In this document: positions 1 through 12,198 of the stretch, piece by piece
How positions within the stretch are numbered: position 1 is the stretch's first letter
Layout of the letters: each line of letters starts with the position of its first letter
Assembly: GCA_010909165.1 (NCBI GenBank)
Contig: VJWM01000226.1
Location: forward strand, 194,501-258,500
Source: Anthoceros angustus
Taxonomy: Eukaryota > Streptophyta > Anthocerotopsida > Anthocerotales > Anthocerotaceae
DNA length: 64,000 bases
Reading direction: 5' to 3'
Program-made: the position numbers and the translations under genes
Notes under the pieces: model-generated
The model's database searches: none
Told to the model about the DNA's origin: nothing
Seen by the model: the letters and a program-made list of their open reading frames with translations, nothing else

Positions 1-1677
1 GTGCCCACCAGTATGTCATCCAGCAGTCCTCTTTCACAATCTGTGAGTGCAGCTGCCTGCCCTTCTGTAAGGCACCAGTGCTTGCACAGGCCTTCAGAAG
101 GCAAGCAAAAGTAACATGGTTAGCCAATCAGGCCCTCTGCTCCATTTGTCCATACACAACAAGCGCCTCTTGGCCAGTCCTTGCTGTGCATACCCAGCAA
201 TCAGGGCATTCCATGTCACCACATCCTTTGTGGCCATGCTGTCAAAAACCTGGCGTGCATCTTCAGTTCACCACATTTTGCATACATGTCCACCAGGCAG
301 TTGCCCACCAGTATGTCATCAGCAGTCCTCTTTCGACAATCTGAGTGAGTGCCTGCCCTTCTGTAAGGCACCAGTGCTTGCACAGGCCTTCAGAAGGCAA
401 GCAAAAGTAACATGGTCAGCCAAAATCAGGCCCTCCTGCTCCATTTGTCCATACAGAACAAGCGCCTCATGTCCGAGCCCTTGCTGTGCATACCCAGCAA
501 TCAGGGCATTCCATGTCACCACATTCTTTGTGTTCATGCTGTCAAAAACCTGGCGTGCATCTTTCAGTTCACCACATTTTGCATACCCAGATATCAGGGC
601 ATTCCATGTCACCACATCCTTTGTGGCCATGCTGTCAAAAACCTGGCGTGCATCTTTCAGTTCACCACATTTTGCATACATGTCCACCAGGCAGTGCCAA
701 CAAACAAGTTAGGAGGAATGCCACTGTGCAACACATCACAGTGCACTTTTCTGCCAGATTCCAAGTCGGCGCAAATGCACAAGCTTGAAGGCAGCTACAA
801 AGACGTGAGCATCCGCCTTCACTCCTGACCTACGCATCTCATGGTACAGTTGTATGGCCTCATTAGGTTTCCCATGCTTAGCGTATGCGGAGAGATTATG
901 GAAACCACATGAAGGCATCTGGTTTGCCCACCTGGTGAACACATCCATGGCCTCCTCTAGCCTACCTCCACATGCATACATGCGCAAGATATGGTTCCCC
1001 AAGTATGCATTCGAATCGTAGCCAAGTTTGACACTGAGATCATGAACTCGTCGCCCCACAACCAAATCCTTCTTAGCTGTACACAGTTTCAGCAACTTGC
1101 AAAACAGAGACTGAGAAATGGCAGAGTCTGTTTGTGCCAGAGATTCCAGGGCTCCAACAGCCTGAGAGAGCTTCCCCTGCTGACATAACATGCTCACCGT
1201 TCCAGCCGTTACGACGCACATTCCGGATCCTTCGCGCCTGCCGGGTTCAGGCTTATCCGGAGAACTCGACTTGGAAGGAGAGGCACCATGACCCATCTGC
1301 ATATCCAAGGAAACGAGCTGCTCATCAACCCAAGCAGGCTTAAACATGCTGTTTAACCACAGGACCTCGCCGGACCCTTACGCCGGAAGTCAGGCGAACG
1401 GGAGCTCTTCTTATCTCGTCTGTTGTCCCACCACATGGTTGGGTCCAGAAAAATTGTTGCCACAAGTGCTCCTGCTCCTGGAGACGATCGCTGGAAATCC
1501 GTCCCACCACATATTCTATCGAAGAGGTGGGCTCCTTACACTGCTGCACCTGGAGGAGTGGTTGTTTGCCAGGGGTTGACTCCCTAAGGTGAGGTGAGCA
1601 GGAGCTCCTCGTAGAATCTCTGAACACACAGCAATTTGTTGACTCCACAACGGGTCCAGATGCCAAACAGTGGCCAT
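1..1677 (-). pseudogene. PLS-class PPR gene of the DYW:KP family, 5' part, broken and cut by window edge
   Basis: The minus strand encodes the conserved head of this family from an ATG at 1677. It has a leader, then the FKPAWVDEQL segment and first repeats at 1347-736, then typical PLS repeats ([33 protein letters not shown]) at 687-319. Repeats continue to the left edge, so the C-terminal domain is not visible. Frames change near 1347, 730 and 310, and several small deletions interrupt the repeats, so the copy is not translatable as seen. Its family role is site-specific RNA binding in mitochondria or plastids. It faces copy A head-to-head, the only minus-strand PPR in the window. Family assignment is sure from close identity with the plus-strand copies; the deaminase class is inferred from those copies. 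Confidence 0.85.
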
Positions 1678-2126
1678 CGTCGAGGGACCACTGTGGAAGA
1701 AGGGCCTAAAACAACAAACTATTTCACCGGAAGCCCAGGTTCATACGTCCCTGAAGGGCCTTGCAGACGGTTCTTTAATGGGCACCTGCAAGAAAAATAC
1801 TTCATGGTTTCGACTGTTTGGTCACACGCTGATGTGTTTAGTATGCTTAGTTAACGACTTGTAAATACTGAACAACTGAGTATAGAGATTCCTCTTTCTG
1901 GACTGTCATCCGAAGAGGTGGATCTCGTTAGCGTCTGCGCTCCATGTGCATGTCTCAAAAATGGACATTCACCCTACAAGAGGAAACCAATGTTCTCCGG
2001 CGTACACAGTTGAGCTCGGGCTAGTTTTTCATCATTCTCAGGGTCCATTCTTACAACTGCCAGAACCAGGTGCGAATCGATGCACACGAGATCCAGCCTT
2101 CATGTTCCGACAGTGCCCCATGAACA
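1678..2126. promoter_or_regulatory. Candidate bidirectional promoter between head-to-head PPR genes
   Basis: About 450 bp separate the minus-strand start at 1677 from the plus-strand leader starting near 2127, and the same segment recurs at 2522-2957. No coding frame is convincing here. A shared promoter is inferred only from the head-to-head arrangement; no specific core element is clear enough to name. Confidence 0.3.
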
Positions 2127-2521
2127 ATGTCCACAGCATGGCAACCGGACCTTTTGTGGATCCAACAATTTGGTCTGTGTACAGGGATTCTACGACCAGC
2201 TCCCCCTCACCTCACCTACGGAAGTCAGGCGAACGGGAGCTCTTCTTATCTCGTCTGTTGTCCCACCACATGGTTGGGTCCAGAAACAATTGTTGCCACA
2301 AGTGCTCCTGCTCCTGGAGACGGTGATCGCTGGACAATCCGTCCCCACCCACATATTCTATCGAAAGAGGAAGTGATGAGCTCCTTACACTGCTGCACCT
2401 GGAGGAGTGGTTGTTTGCCAGGGGTTGACTCCCTAAGGTGAGGTGAGCAGGAGCTCCTCGTAGAATCTCTGAACACACAGCAATTTGTTGACTCCAGGTC
2501 CAGATGCCAAACAGTGGCCAT
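2127..2521. pseudogene. Trapped PPR leader fragments, plus then minus strand
   Basis: From 2127 to 2219 the plus strand carries the start of the family leader. From 2521 back to 2220 the minus strand carries the corresponding leader in inverted orientation (CTGILR-type frame with EQEHLWQQ). Neither is joined to PPR repeats. They are by-products of the tandem duplication described at 1384-3050. Confidence 0.75.
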
Positions 2522-2957
2522 CGTCGAGGACCACTGTGGAAGAAGGGCCTAAAACAACAAACTATTTCACCAGGCCAGGTTCATACGTCCCTGAAGGGCC
2601 TTGCAGACGGTTCTTTAATGGGCACCTGCAAGAAAAATACTTCGCTTGGTTTCGACTGTTTGGTCACAGCTGATGTGTTTAGTATTAGTTAACGACTTGT
2701 AAATACTGAACAACTGTTATAGAGATTCCTCTTTCTGGACTGTCATCCGAAGAGGTGGATCTCGTTAGCGTCTGCGCTCCATGTGCATGTCTCAAAATGG
2801 ACATTCACCCTACAAGAGAAACCAATGTTCTCCGGCGTCACAGTTGAGCTCAGGCTAGTTTTCATCATTCTCAGGGTCCATTCTTACAACTGCAGAACCA
2901 GGTGCGGTCGATGCACACGAGATCCAGCCTTCATGTTCCGACAGTGCCCCATGAACA

Positions 2958-5924
2958 ATGTCCACAGCATGGCAACCGGACCTTTTGTGGATCCAACAAT
3001 TTGGTCTGTGTACAGGGATTCTACGACCAGCTCCCCCTCACCTCACCTACGGAAGTCAACCCCTGGCAAGCAACCAGGCCTCCAGATGCATCAGTGTAAG
3101 GAGCCCAGCACTTCCACTTCCGAGAAAATGTGTGGATGGGGACGGGGTCTCCAGCGATGGTCGTGGCCACGAACAGAATCAGGAGCACTTGTGGCAACAA
3201 TTTTTTTTCGACCCTACCATGTGGTGGGACAACAGACGAGAGAAGAAGAGCTCCCGTTCACCTGATTTCCGGCGTAAGGGGTCCGGTGAGGTTCTGTGGT
3301 TAAGCAGCATGTCTAAGCCTGCCTGGGTTGATGAGCAGCTCGTTTCCTTGGATACGCAGATGGGTCCTGGTGCCCCTCCTTCCAAGTCGAGCTCTTCAGC
3401 TAAGCCTGAACCTGGCAGGCGTGCAGGATCGCAAATGGGCGTCGTGACGGCTGGAACCGTGAGCATGTTATGTGAGCTGGGGAGACCTTCTGAGGCCGTC
3501 AGAGCCCTGGAATCCATGGCGCATACAGACTCTGCTATTTCTCCGTCTCTGTTTTACAGTGTGCTAAAAGTGTGTACAGCTAAGAAGGATTTGGTTGTGG
3601 GGTGACGAGTTCATGATCTCACTGTCAAACTTGGACACGAGTCGAATGCATGCTTGGGGAACCATATATTGCGCATGTATGCATGTCGAGGTAGGCTAGA
3701 TGATGCCATGGATGTGTTCACCAAGGTGGGGAAACCAAATGTCTTCATGTGGTTTTCCATAATCTCTGCACATACTAAGGACGGGAAACCTAAGAAGGCC
3801 ATACAACTGTACCATGAGATGCGTAGGTATAAAAGTGCACTGTGATGTGCTGCACAGTGGCATTCCTCCTGACTTGTTTGTTGGCAATAGCCTGGTGGAC
3901 ATGTATTCAAAAAAATGTGGCCACCTGAAAGATGCACGCCAGGTTTTTGACAGCATGGCCAAAAAGGATGTGGTGTCATGGAATGCCCTGATTGCTGGCT
4001 GTGCACAGCAAGGACTTGGCCAAGAGGCGCTTGATGTGTACGGACTAATGGAGGAGGAGGGCCTCATTTTGGCTGACCATGTTACTTTTTCTTGCCTTCT
4101 GAAGGCCTGTGGAAGCACCGGTGCCTTACAGAAGGGCATGCGCACTCACAGATTCTCCAAAAAAGACTGTTAGATAACGTAGTGGTGGGCAACTGCCTAG
4201 TGGACATGTATGCGAAATGTGGTGAACTGAAAGATGCACGCCAGGTTTTTGACAGGTTGGCCACAAAGGATGTGGTGACATGGACAGCTCTGATCGCTGG
4301 GTATGCACAGCAAGGACTCGGCCAGGAGGCGCTTGTTGTGTATGGACAAATGGAGCAGGAGGGCCTGCTTTGGGCTAACCTTGTTACGTTTGAAGGCCTG
4401 TGCAAGCGCTGGCGCATTACAGAAGGGCAGGCAGCTCCACTCACAGATTGTTGAAAGAGGACTGCTGGGGCATGAACTCAAAGGATGTGGTGACATGGAA
4501 TGCCTTGATTGCTGTGTATGCACAGCAAGGACTCGGCCAAGAGACCCTTGTTCTGCATGGACAAATGGAGGAGGCGGGCCTCATTTTGGCTGACCATGTT
4601 AGTTTTGCTTGCCTTCTGAAGGCCTGTGGAAGCACTGGTTCTTTACGAAAGGGCTTGCACCTGCACTCACAGATTGTCGAAAGAGGACTGCTGGATGACG
4701 TAATGGTGGGCAACTGCCTGGTAGACATGTATGCCAAATGTGGTGAACTGGAAGATGCACGCCATGTCTTTGACAGCATGAACACAAAAACAGTGGTGAC
4801 ATGGACAGCACTGATTGCTGGTTATGCACAGAAAGGACTCGGCCAAGAGGCGCTTGTTGTGTACGGACAAATGGAGGAGGCGGGTCTCATTTTGGCTGAC
4901 CATGTTACTTTTGCTTGCCTTCTGAAGGCCGGTGGAACCACTGGTGCCTTACAGAATGGCATGCAGCTGCACTCACAGATTGTCGAAAGAGGACTGCTGG
5001 ATGACGTAGTGTTGGGCAACTGCCTGGTAGACATGTATGCAAAATGTGGCAAACTGGAGGCTGCACGCGGGGCTTTTGACAGCTTAGCGACAAAGGATGT
5101 GGTGACATGGAATGCCCTGATATCTGGGTATGGTGCCTGTGATGAAGGTCACAAGGCACTAGCTTGTTTTGACGAGATGTTAGTTGCCGGTGTTCAGCCT
5201 AATGATGCTACTTTTACTTGCCTTCTAGTAGCATGCAGTCATGACTGATCTTCTTGGGCGTGCAGGCCACCTAGACGAGGCCAGGAACATGCTCTTATCA
5301 TGTAAGGGCCAGAGTGATGTTGTGGGATTGACTTCTTTGTTGAATGCCTGCAAAAGTCACGGGGATATGGAGAGGGCGTTGTGGTGTTTTGAAAGCATTG
5401 TTAGGTTGGACCCTCAAAGGGCGTCTGCGTATGTGCTCATGGCCAATGCCTACGCAGATGCAGGTAGGTGGACCGATGTGGACAGGATTGAAACACGGAG
5501 GAGGGCAGCATGAGCTAACAAGAAACCTGCAGTGGCGAGCATTGAGGTGAATAAGGAGGTACACCAATTTCTGGTGGGAGAAAGGAGAAAGGATATTGCG
5601 CTTCAGGTAGAGAGCACAAATGCACGTCTTAAGCAGGAAGGAGGCCACGTACCTCACACAAAGCTGGTGTTGAAGCCACTCTGTGAGACGGAACAGGAAG
5701 ATGCGCTTTGTGGGCATGCTGAGAAGCTAGCTCTTGCGTTTGGTCTCTTGACCACTCCGAGTTAGACACCTCTGGTGGTAACGAAAAATCTACGAATGTG
5801 CAGTGACTGCCACAGTTCCACGGAGATCATGTCAAGGCTTGAGCAGAGAGACATTGTTGTAAGGGCTGGGTACCGTGTGCATCGATTTGCAGCTGGTCGT
5901 TGCAGTTGTAAGGATCGACCGTGA
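2958..5924 (+). pseudogene. PPR-DYW:KP copy A, broken by stops, frameshifts and internal deletions
   Basis: The leader and head are open from ATG 2958 to 3605, where a CGA arginine codon of the other copies (GRRVHDL) is TGA. The frame then continues through PLS repeats with a deletion near 3833 that removes most of an L motif, frameshifts near 4170 and 4440, and a long open block at 4400-5248. A deletion near 5240 removes the end of the S2 region. E motifs follow, then NKEVHQFLVGER, the HAE deaminase motif, a TAG at 5763, CSDCH, and the end CSCKDRP at 5924. As an intact gene it would be a PLS-E-DYW:KP organelle RNA editing factor. The number of lesions makes a functional product very unlikely. 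Confidence 0.85.
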
Positions 5925-6170
5925 GAAAAAAGGACCACCCAGCGCACTCAGAAAAAATTGCTTTTCCTTTTCCGGTGGAAATGCCGTTAATTCCTCGCAC
6001 TTCAAACATAACATAAACATGGTTATGTGGAATTAACATGGACACATAAACTAAGATACATAAACATAATTTGCTACACCTGCTCTCTTGTTTTGCAACA
6101 CTTGGCGCTTGACAGCTTGTTTTGAACAATGTTCACCTACCTTCTCCCTTGCTGGGCATACATTTCTTTA

Positions 6171-6665
6171 ACCTTGCTCCCTCATTGTGCAGTGTTGTGC
6201 CCTCATCAATGTGTCTAATGCTTGCTCCCGATGTGTCTAATGCTTGCTCCCTTGGCGTTCACTAGATATCAAATGAAATTCATCAAAAAAAACCAGATCG
6301 GTGTCGAATGAATATTCTCTAAACTTGCTCCCTCGGTGAGCAGTGTTGTACCCTCATCCATATGTCTAATGCCCTCTGCAATGCATCTAATACATGCTCC
6401 CTTGGCATTCACTGGATGTCAAATGAAATTCATCAATGCATCTAATACCTGCTCCCTTGGCATTCACTGGATGTCAAATGAAATTCATCAAAAAAACTAG
6501 ATCGGTGTCGAATGAATATTCTCTAAACTTGCTCCCTTGGTGAGCAGTGTCGTACCCTCATCGACATGTCTAATGCCCTCTGTGATACGTCTAATACCTG
6601 CTCCCTTAGCGTTCATTGGATGTCCAATGAAATTCATCAAAAAAAACTAGAGTGATGTCGATTGC
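6171..6665 (+). repeat. Imperfect tandem repeat, three units of about 140-210 bp
   Basis: Units begin near 6171, 6319 and 6526. Each carries the words CTTGCTCCCT, GTGTCTAATGC-like, CATTCACTGGATGTCAAATG and an A-run followed by ACTAGATCGGTGTCGAATG. The middle unit has an internal duplication of about 60 bp. Degraded traces appear again at 10600-10880. Confidence 0.75.
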
Positions 6666-7180
6666 AAGACACTGTATCCAATGAACAAGATGGATATCGA
6701 ATGAAATTCATGAAAAAAAAATAGATTGATGTTGAATGAAATTCAAGAAAAAAAAACTAGATTGATGTCGAATGAAATTCATTTGTGAAGTAGGTGGCCT
6801 TTGAGTCTTGCTTCACACATGCATATGTGCTTTACATACCTTAACCCAATATTCTATCTCCTTTCTCCCTCGAGAAATCTATGTATTGCTTATTCACCTC
6901 AATGATGAACACTACATGTTTTTTTATTAGTTGTTGCTGCCCTTCTTTGTTTAAATATTGTTGCCTATTTTGTTTAACACGCCACATGAATGAAATAAGA
7001 TGACATTACATGTAAGTTGTAATCAACATTGCATGTACATATATAATATTTATATGATATCTAATATATAATAAGTATATAGATATCATGTGCAGTGCAT
7101 ATAAAAACGGTCCTTGGGATGGTAGATCACTAATACTACTCCAAATGGCTTAGGTCAAATGGACACACATTTATAAGAAC

Positions 7181-7380
7181 GTTGCTATTAAGCATCCTGC
7201 ACTTAGATCGGTACTTAGATGGGGTGCCTAAAGGGAATGGATGTCCTTGGTGCAAGTAACTTAGATACACCATGGTACAAGTTGCTATTAAGCATCTTGC
7301 ACTTAGATGGGTACTTAGATGGGGTGCCTAAAGGGAGTGGATGGCCTTGGTGCAAGTAACTTAGGTACACCATGGTACAA
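7181..7380 (+). repeat. 100-bp tandem duplication
   Basis: Bases 7181-7280 are repeated at 7281-7380 with only a few substitutions and no indels. The unit starts GTTGCTATTAAGCATC and ends CACCATGGTACAA. A single shortened version survives in the spacers at about 11350-11450 and 15210-15300. Confidence 0.9.
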
Positions 7381-8246
7381 GTTGTTAAGTACCAAGCCCC
7401 CATTTCCGTTCTTAGTGGACTTAAATAAAATTCTTCTTCTTCTTCTACTCGCCGTTTTTCACAACGGACATAATGATGAAAATGGAATGAATCTCCCAGG
7501 TCTTAACATGAAGCATTTTCCCACATTTGTGAAGAATCAGAGCGAACTGTCGGTGATCGGGGTTGTCAGGAAATATAAATTGTTTCTCTTTTTCATCTGC
7601 TAATTGGAATTCTATAAATGGGATTCCTCTCTAAATGGGACTCATCCTACTCCCTTTAGTTTACAATGTAATAAATGGGACTTTTCCTAAATGGTAATTG
7701 GGACCTTTGAAACATACATTCATGTTAGTTTCACCTCCCTAAATGGGATTTTTAATTTTTTTACTAAAAAATTTAAAAAAAGAAAGAAAAAAGAATCCAT
7801 TATTTGAGAGCACAATAGACTTTTAGGTGTGATTGAAGACTCTTAAGCTAAGCTTTTTCCTTTATGATAGGTAGAGGTTTTTTTATGCTGCTTAGAGAGA
7901 GTGCTAGCTTTCAAACAATTGTATAAAGAACTGGTAAAAATTAATTTTAGTGAAACCTATCAATCAAAATTTCAATTTTCTTTTTTTTTGAGTATTTTTC
8001 AATTTTTTTAAAGTTTATAACATTTTTATTATTTTTAAATAGGAAAAATACAATCGGGACACTTCCCTTAATGGGACCTCTAAAGGCACTCCGAACCAGT
8101 CCCAATTAGGGGGGGTGGACTGTATTGTAGGGAGCCACAGGAAAAACCGTGCGCACCCATCTTCAGGGTGGTGTGGGGCACATACACTTGGGCATCCTGC
8201 CATAGTTGTGTTGCAGTACGCATCTTCCTGCATCGGTCCCTGAACG

Positions 8247-8588
8247 ATGGCCTCGGCATGGCAACCGGACCCGTTGTTGTCGCAACAAATTGGTGTGCGT
8301 ACGGGAATTCTACGAGGAGCTCCCGCTCACCTCACTTTAGGGAACCAATTCCCGGCAAACAACCAAGCCTTCAAGTGCAGCAGTGCAAGGAGCCCAGCAC
8401 TTCCACCTCCGGGAAAATGTGTGGGTGCAAGCGGGGTGTCCAGCGATGGTCGTCGCCAGGAACAGGAGCAGGAGCACTTGTGGCAACAATTTTTTCTGGA
8501 CCCTACCATGTGGTCGGACAACAGACGAGATAAGAAGAGCTCCCGTTCGCCTGACTTCCGTCGTAAGGGGTCGGCAGTGCTGTGGTAA
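8247..8588 (+). pseudogene. Detached N-terminal leader of PPR copy B
   Basis: The open frame matches the family leader (EQEHLWQQFF, RRDKKSSRSPDFRRKGS) but ends at a stop at 8586-8588, where the other copies continue with FKPAWVDEQL. The next 600 bp are unrelated to PPR sequence and repeats resume only near 9206. It is therefore a head fragment cut off from the rest of copy B. Confidence 0.8.
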
Positions 8589-9205
8589 GCCTCCATGGCA
8601 ATGCAGCGCAAACTCCGATTAAGCCGCATGAAGAACTACAGGTGCGATAGCACGCTTTCATTACTGCATGGGAACCATTTTGGGACATCCGTGTCAATTG
8701 AAATGATGCCGCCCATACTACTGACCATAGACTGCCTTACCCAGGACAGGAACAAAACTGGCTCAGGATTTGGCGACGACGGAGTTAACTTCTGACATGT
8801 GGGTGATGCTGTAGTCACACACGGCCCAGTCCTATGCCCTTCGTACATTACTCCTTAACTGATACCGCAAGGTGGTCGTACTGGTCAATCTGAAGTTATA
8901 TAGCCGGTTTAAGGTTCCATACATCATGACCAAGGAAATTGTCATTCCGTTTGGTCGCAGTGGGAAGCATCGGTTCAGCTCCACTGTAAAGAGTACGAAG
9001 CTAAAGCGGTTTTGCTCACAGTGGCAATTAGCTGTCCAGCGAGGGGAGGACTCAGCGTTGTTATCGAGTAGCGAGACGGTAAAATGCCTGACGAATGACA
9101 TGTAGAAACACGAGTAGTCACAGTGCCCCAAGTCTAGCTGGACATTCCCTAGCTGTTCTCGCAAGCACTAACATGTAACAAGTAGCCTGTGAAAGACTTC
9201 TGAAT
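8589..9205. other. Unrelated segment separating head and body of copy B
   Basis: This stretch has no visible PPR homology and no recognisable protein. Open frames on both strands (such as 8872-9105 plus and 8832-9164 minus) look incidental. It replaces the head repeats expected here, so it may be an insertion or a replacement; no clear terminal repeats were found. Confidence 0.5.
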
Positions 9206-10430
9206 CTACTGTTATGCACTTAGGCCCAGGTTTTTGAAGGCATAAACACGAAGACTGCTGCAGCTACCTTAGGGAAAATCCTTCCCGTGTAATGCCTGTA
9301 GTGACATGGGACTCACCATCGCTATCTGATGCTGGGCATGCAGCAAGGACTCCAGGAGGCTTTGTTGTGTATGGACAAATGAGGAGGGCTGCTCCAACTT
9401 GTTTGTTGAAGGCCTGTGCGTTGTGAAGAGGGCAGGCAGCTATCACAGATTGTTGAAGGACTGCTGGGGCATGAACTCAAAGGATGGTGACATGGAATGC
9501 CTTGATTGCTGGTATACAGCAAGGACTGGCCAAGAGCCCTTGTTCTGTATGGACAAATGGAGGATCTCATTTTGGCTGACCATGTTATTTTGCTTGCCTT
9601 CTGAAGGCCTGGAAGCACTGGTTTACAAAGGGCTTGCACCTGCACTCACAGATTGTAAAGAACTGCTATGACAATGGTGGGCAACTGCCTGGTGACATGT
9701 ATGCAAAATGTGGTGAACTGAAGATGCGCCAGGTTTTTGACAGCATGAACACAAAGATGTGGTGACATGGAATGCCCTGATTGCTGGGTATGCCCAGCAA
9801 GACTCGGACATGAGGCGCTTGTTCTGTATGGACAAATGGAGCAGGAGGGCCTCATTTTGGCTGACCATGTTACTTTTGCTTGCCTTCTGAAGGCCTGGTG
9901 CCTTACAGAAGGGCAGGCAGCTGCACTCACTGATTGTGGAAGAGGACTGCTGGATGTAACGTGGTGTTGGCTGCCTGGTGGACATGTATGTGGCTCATGG
10001 CTGCCTACGCAGATGCAGGTAGGTGGACCGATGGACAGGATTGAAACACAGAGGGCAGCAGAGCTAACAAGAAACCTGCAGTGGCGAGCATTGAGGAATA
10101 AGGGTACACATCTGTGGGAGAAAGGAGAGAGGATATTGCGCTTCAGGTAGAGAGCACGAATGCACGTCTCAGGAAGGAGGCCATGTACCACACAAAGTTG
10201 AGAAGCCACTCTGTGAGAGGAAAAGGAAGATGCGCTTTGTGGCATGCTGAGAAGCTAGCTCTGCGTTTGGTCTCTGAACACTGAGTGACACCTCTGGTGG
10301 TACCAAGAATCTACGAATGTGCAGTGACTGCCACAGTTCCACGGAGATCGTCAAGGCTTGAGCAGAGAGACATTGTTGTAAGGGCTGGGTACCGTGCATC
10401 GATTGCAGCTCTGTGTTGGATCGACCGTGA
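9206..10430 (+). pseudogene. PPR-DYW:KP copy B body, heavily decayed
   Basis: From GCCCAGGTTTTTGAAGGCAT near 9220 the sequence follows the PLS repeats of copy A, including its special fusion CTGCTGGGGCATGAACTCAA at 9460-9479. Short deletions occur every few tens of bases. A large deletion near 9985 joins the last PPR motif directly to the E2 region (CAGATGCAGGTAGGTGGACC). The rest runs through the HAE and CSDCH regions to CGACCGTGA at 10430. No frame longer than about 130 residues survives. It is a dead duplicate of copy A or of its immediate ancestor. Confidence 0.85.
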
Positions 10431-12198
10431 GAAAAAGAAAGGCACTCAGTTGCTTTTCCTTTTCCGTGAAATGTGTTAATTATTCAAACATCATAAACAT
10501 GGTTATGTGGAATTGGACCATCCAAGATCATAAACATAATTTGCTACATGCTCTTGTTTTGCAAGGTGCTTGACAGGTTTTTGAACAATATTTTATTGGT
10601 CATTTCAAGTTCATTGTGAGAAGCTCATCAATGTGTGTCAAGCTTGCTATGTGTCTAATGCTTGCTTGGCGTTCACTGATATCTGTTCATCACCAGTGGT
10701 GTGATGTATTCCAAACTTGTGGTGAGCAGGTCTCATCCATGTCAATGTTGAATGCATTAATATGTTGGCATTCAGGATGTCATGATTCATCAGCATCTAA
10801 TGCTCCCTGGCATTCACTGATGTCATGAAATTCATCCTAGATGGTGTGAATGAATATTCTCATTGCTTGGTGAGCTGGTGGAAGATGTAGGCAAGAATCA
10901 GTCATTGGATGTCATGTCATATCCTGAGGATGCTTGCAGCATATCCAATGCAAGATGGATATCAATGAAATTCATGAAAAATAGATTGATGTTGTGTTCG
11001 CTAGATTGATGCGAATGAAATTCATTTGAATGGATGAGTCTTGCTTCACACATGCATAGTGCCATACCTTAACCCAATATTCATCTCCTTTCTGAGAACT
11101 GAGCTTATTCACAATGATGCACAAGAAGGCAAGGCCCTCGAAATAGTTGCCAGAATCAGCCAAGAATGAAATAAGATGACATTACATGTTGAATCAAAGC
11201 TGATTATATAATATTTATATGATATCTAATATTGTATTGATATCAGAATGCTTCACTTGGGATGGTAGATCTACTCCCTGGCTTGTTGCACACTTTATGA
11301 AGGGCAAGCATACAGATTGAGGGATCGCCCACAATGGATGTCCTTGCAAGTAACTTGATCCTGCTACAAGTTCATACATCTTGCATAGATGGGCTTAGAT
11401 TGCCTAAAAGTGGATGGCCTTGGTGCAAGTAACTTTACATATGAGTACAGATGTGCCAGAGCCCCATTTGGTTCTTAGTGGACTTAAAAATTCTTCTTCT
11501 TCTTCTACTGCTTTTTCTGGCGGACATAATGATGAAAATGGAATGAATCTCCAGCTTAACATGAAGCATTTTGCATTTTTGAGAGCAAACAACAGATGCT
11601 ATCTGCGCAACATCAACCATAAAGCTCCAAAGCCCCCCTAAGAATTCTATAAATGGATTCCTCTCAAATGGGACTGATCCACTCCCAGTTTACAATGTAA
11701 TAAATGGGACTTTCCCTAAATGGTAATTGGGACCTTGAAACATACATTCATGTTAGTTTCACCTCCAGGGAAATTTTTACTAAAAATTTAAAAAGAAAGA
11801 AAAAGAATCCATTATTTGAGAGCACAATAGACGGTGTGATTGAAGACTCTTAAGCTAAGCTTTTTCCTTTATGATAGAGAGGTTTTTGCCGCTTAGAGAG
11901 AGTGCTCAAACAATTGTATAAAGAACTGGTAAAATTAATTTTAGTGAAACCTATCAATCAAAATTTCAATTTTCTTTTTTTGAGTATTTTCAATAAAGTT
12001 TATCATTTTTATTATTTTTAAATAGGAAAAATACAATCAGGACTTCCTTAATGGGACCTCTAAAGGCACTGAACCAGTCCCAATTTGGACTGTATGTAAC
12101 CAAGGAGGAAAACCTGCGCACCCATCTTCATGGTGTCACATACCTGGGCATCCTGCCATAGTTGTCTTAGACGCATCTTCCTGCATCGGTCCTGAACG
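10431..12198. other. Spacer copy after B, a shortened version of 5925-8246
   Basis: The order of landmarks is the same as in the spacer after copy A: the AACATAAACATGGTTATGTGG block, repeat remnants, the GAATGAAATTCAT block, AATATTTATATGATATC, the TCTTCTTCTTCTACT block, and the A/T-rich end. Many short internal deletions make it about 500 bp shorter. No gene was recognised. Confidence 0.75.

Larger units (their letters stand above)
1384..3050. repeat. Tandem duplication of the divergent PPR upstream region (about 836 and 831 bp)
   Basis: Bases 1384-2219 are repeated as 2220-3050. Each copy holds, in order, the 5' leader of a minus-strand PPR gene, the intergenic region and the 5' leader of a plus-strand PPR gene. 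The junction at 2220 therefore joins a plus-strand leader directly to an inverted minus-strand leader. The second copy differs mainly by short deletions, for example around 2480-2520 and 2690-2720. The result is a functional-looking divergent promoter plus a trapped, headless second set of leaders. Confidence 0.85.
5925..8246. other. Spacer after copy A; low-complexity, repeat-rich, no gene recognised
   Basis: This AT-rich spacer contains the tandem repeats listed at 6171-6665 and 7181-7380 and long A/T runs at 7740-8050. Shortened versions of the same spacer follow copies B and C (10431-12198 and 14793-15961), so it belongs to the repeating unit of the array. Short open frames here show no protein-like features. 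Confidence 0.7.

Noticed and set aside
2958-5924. Reading stops and frameshifts in copy A as introns or as sites corrected by editing
   Set aside because: Lesions fall inside repeat motifs without GT-AG pairs that restore the motif, and nuclear mRNA is not known to be edited this way.
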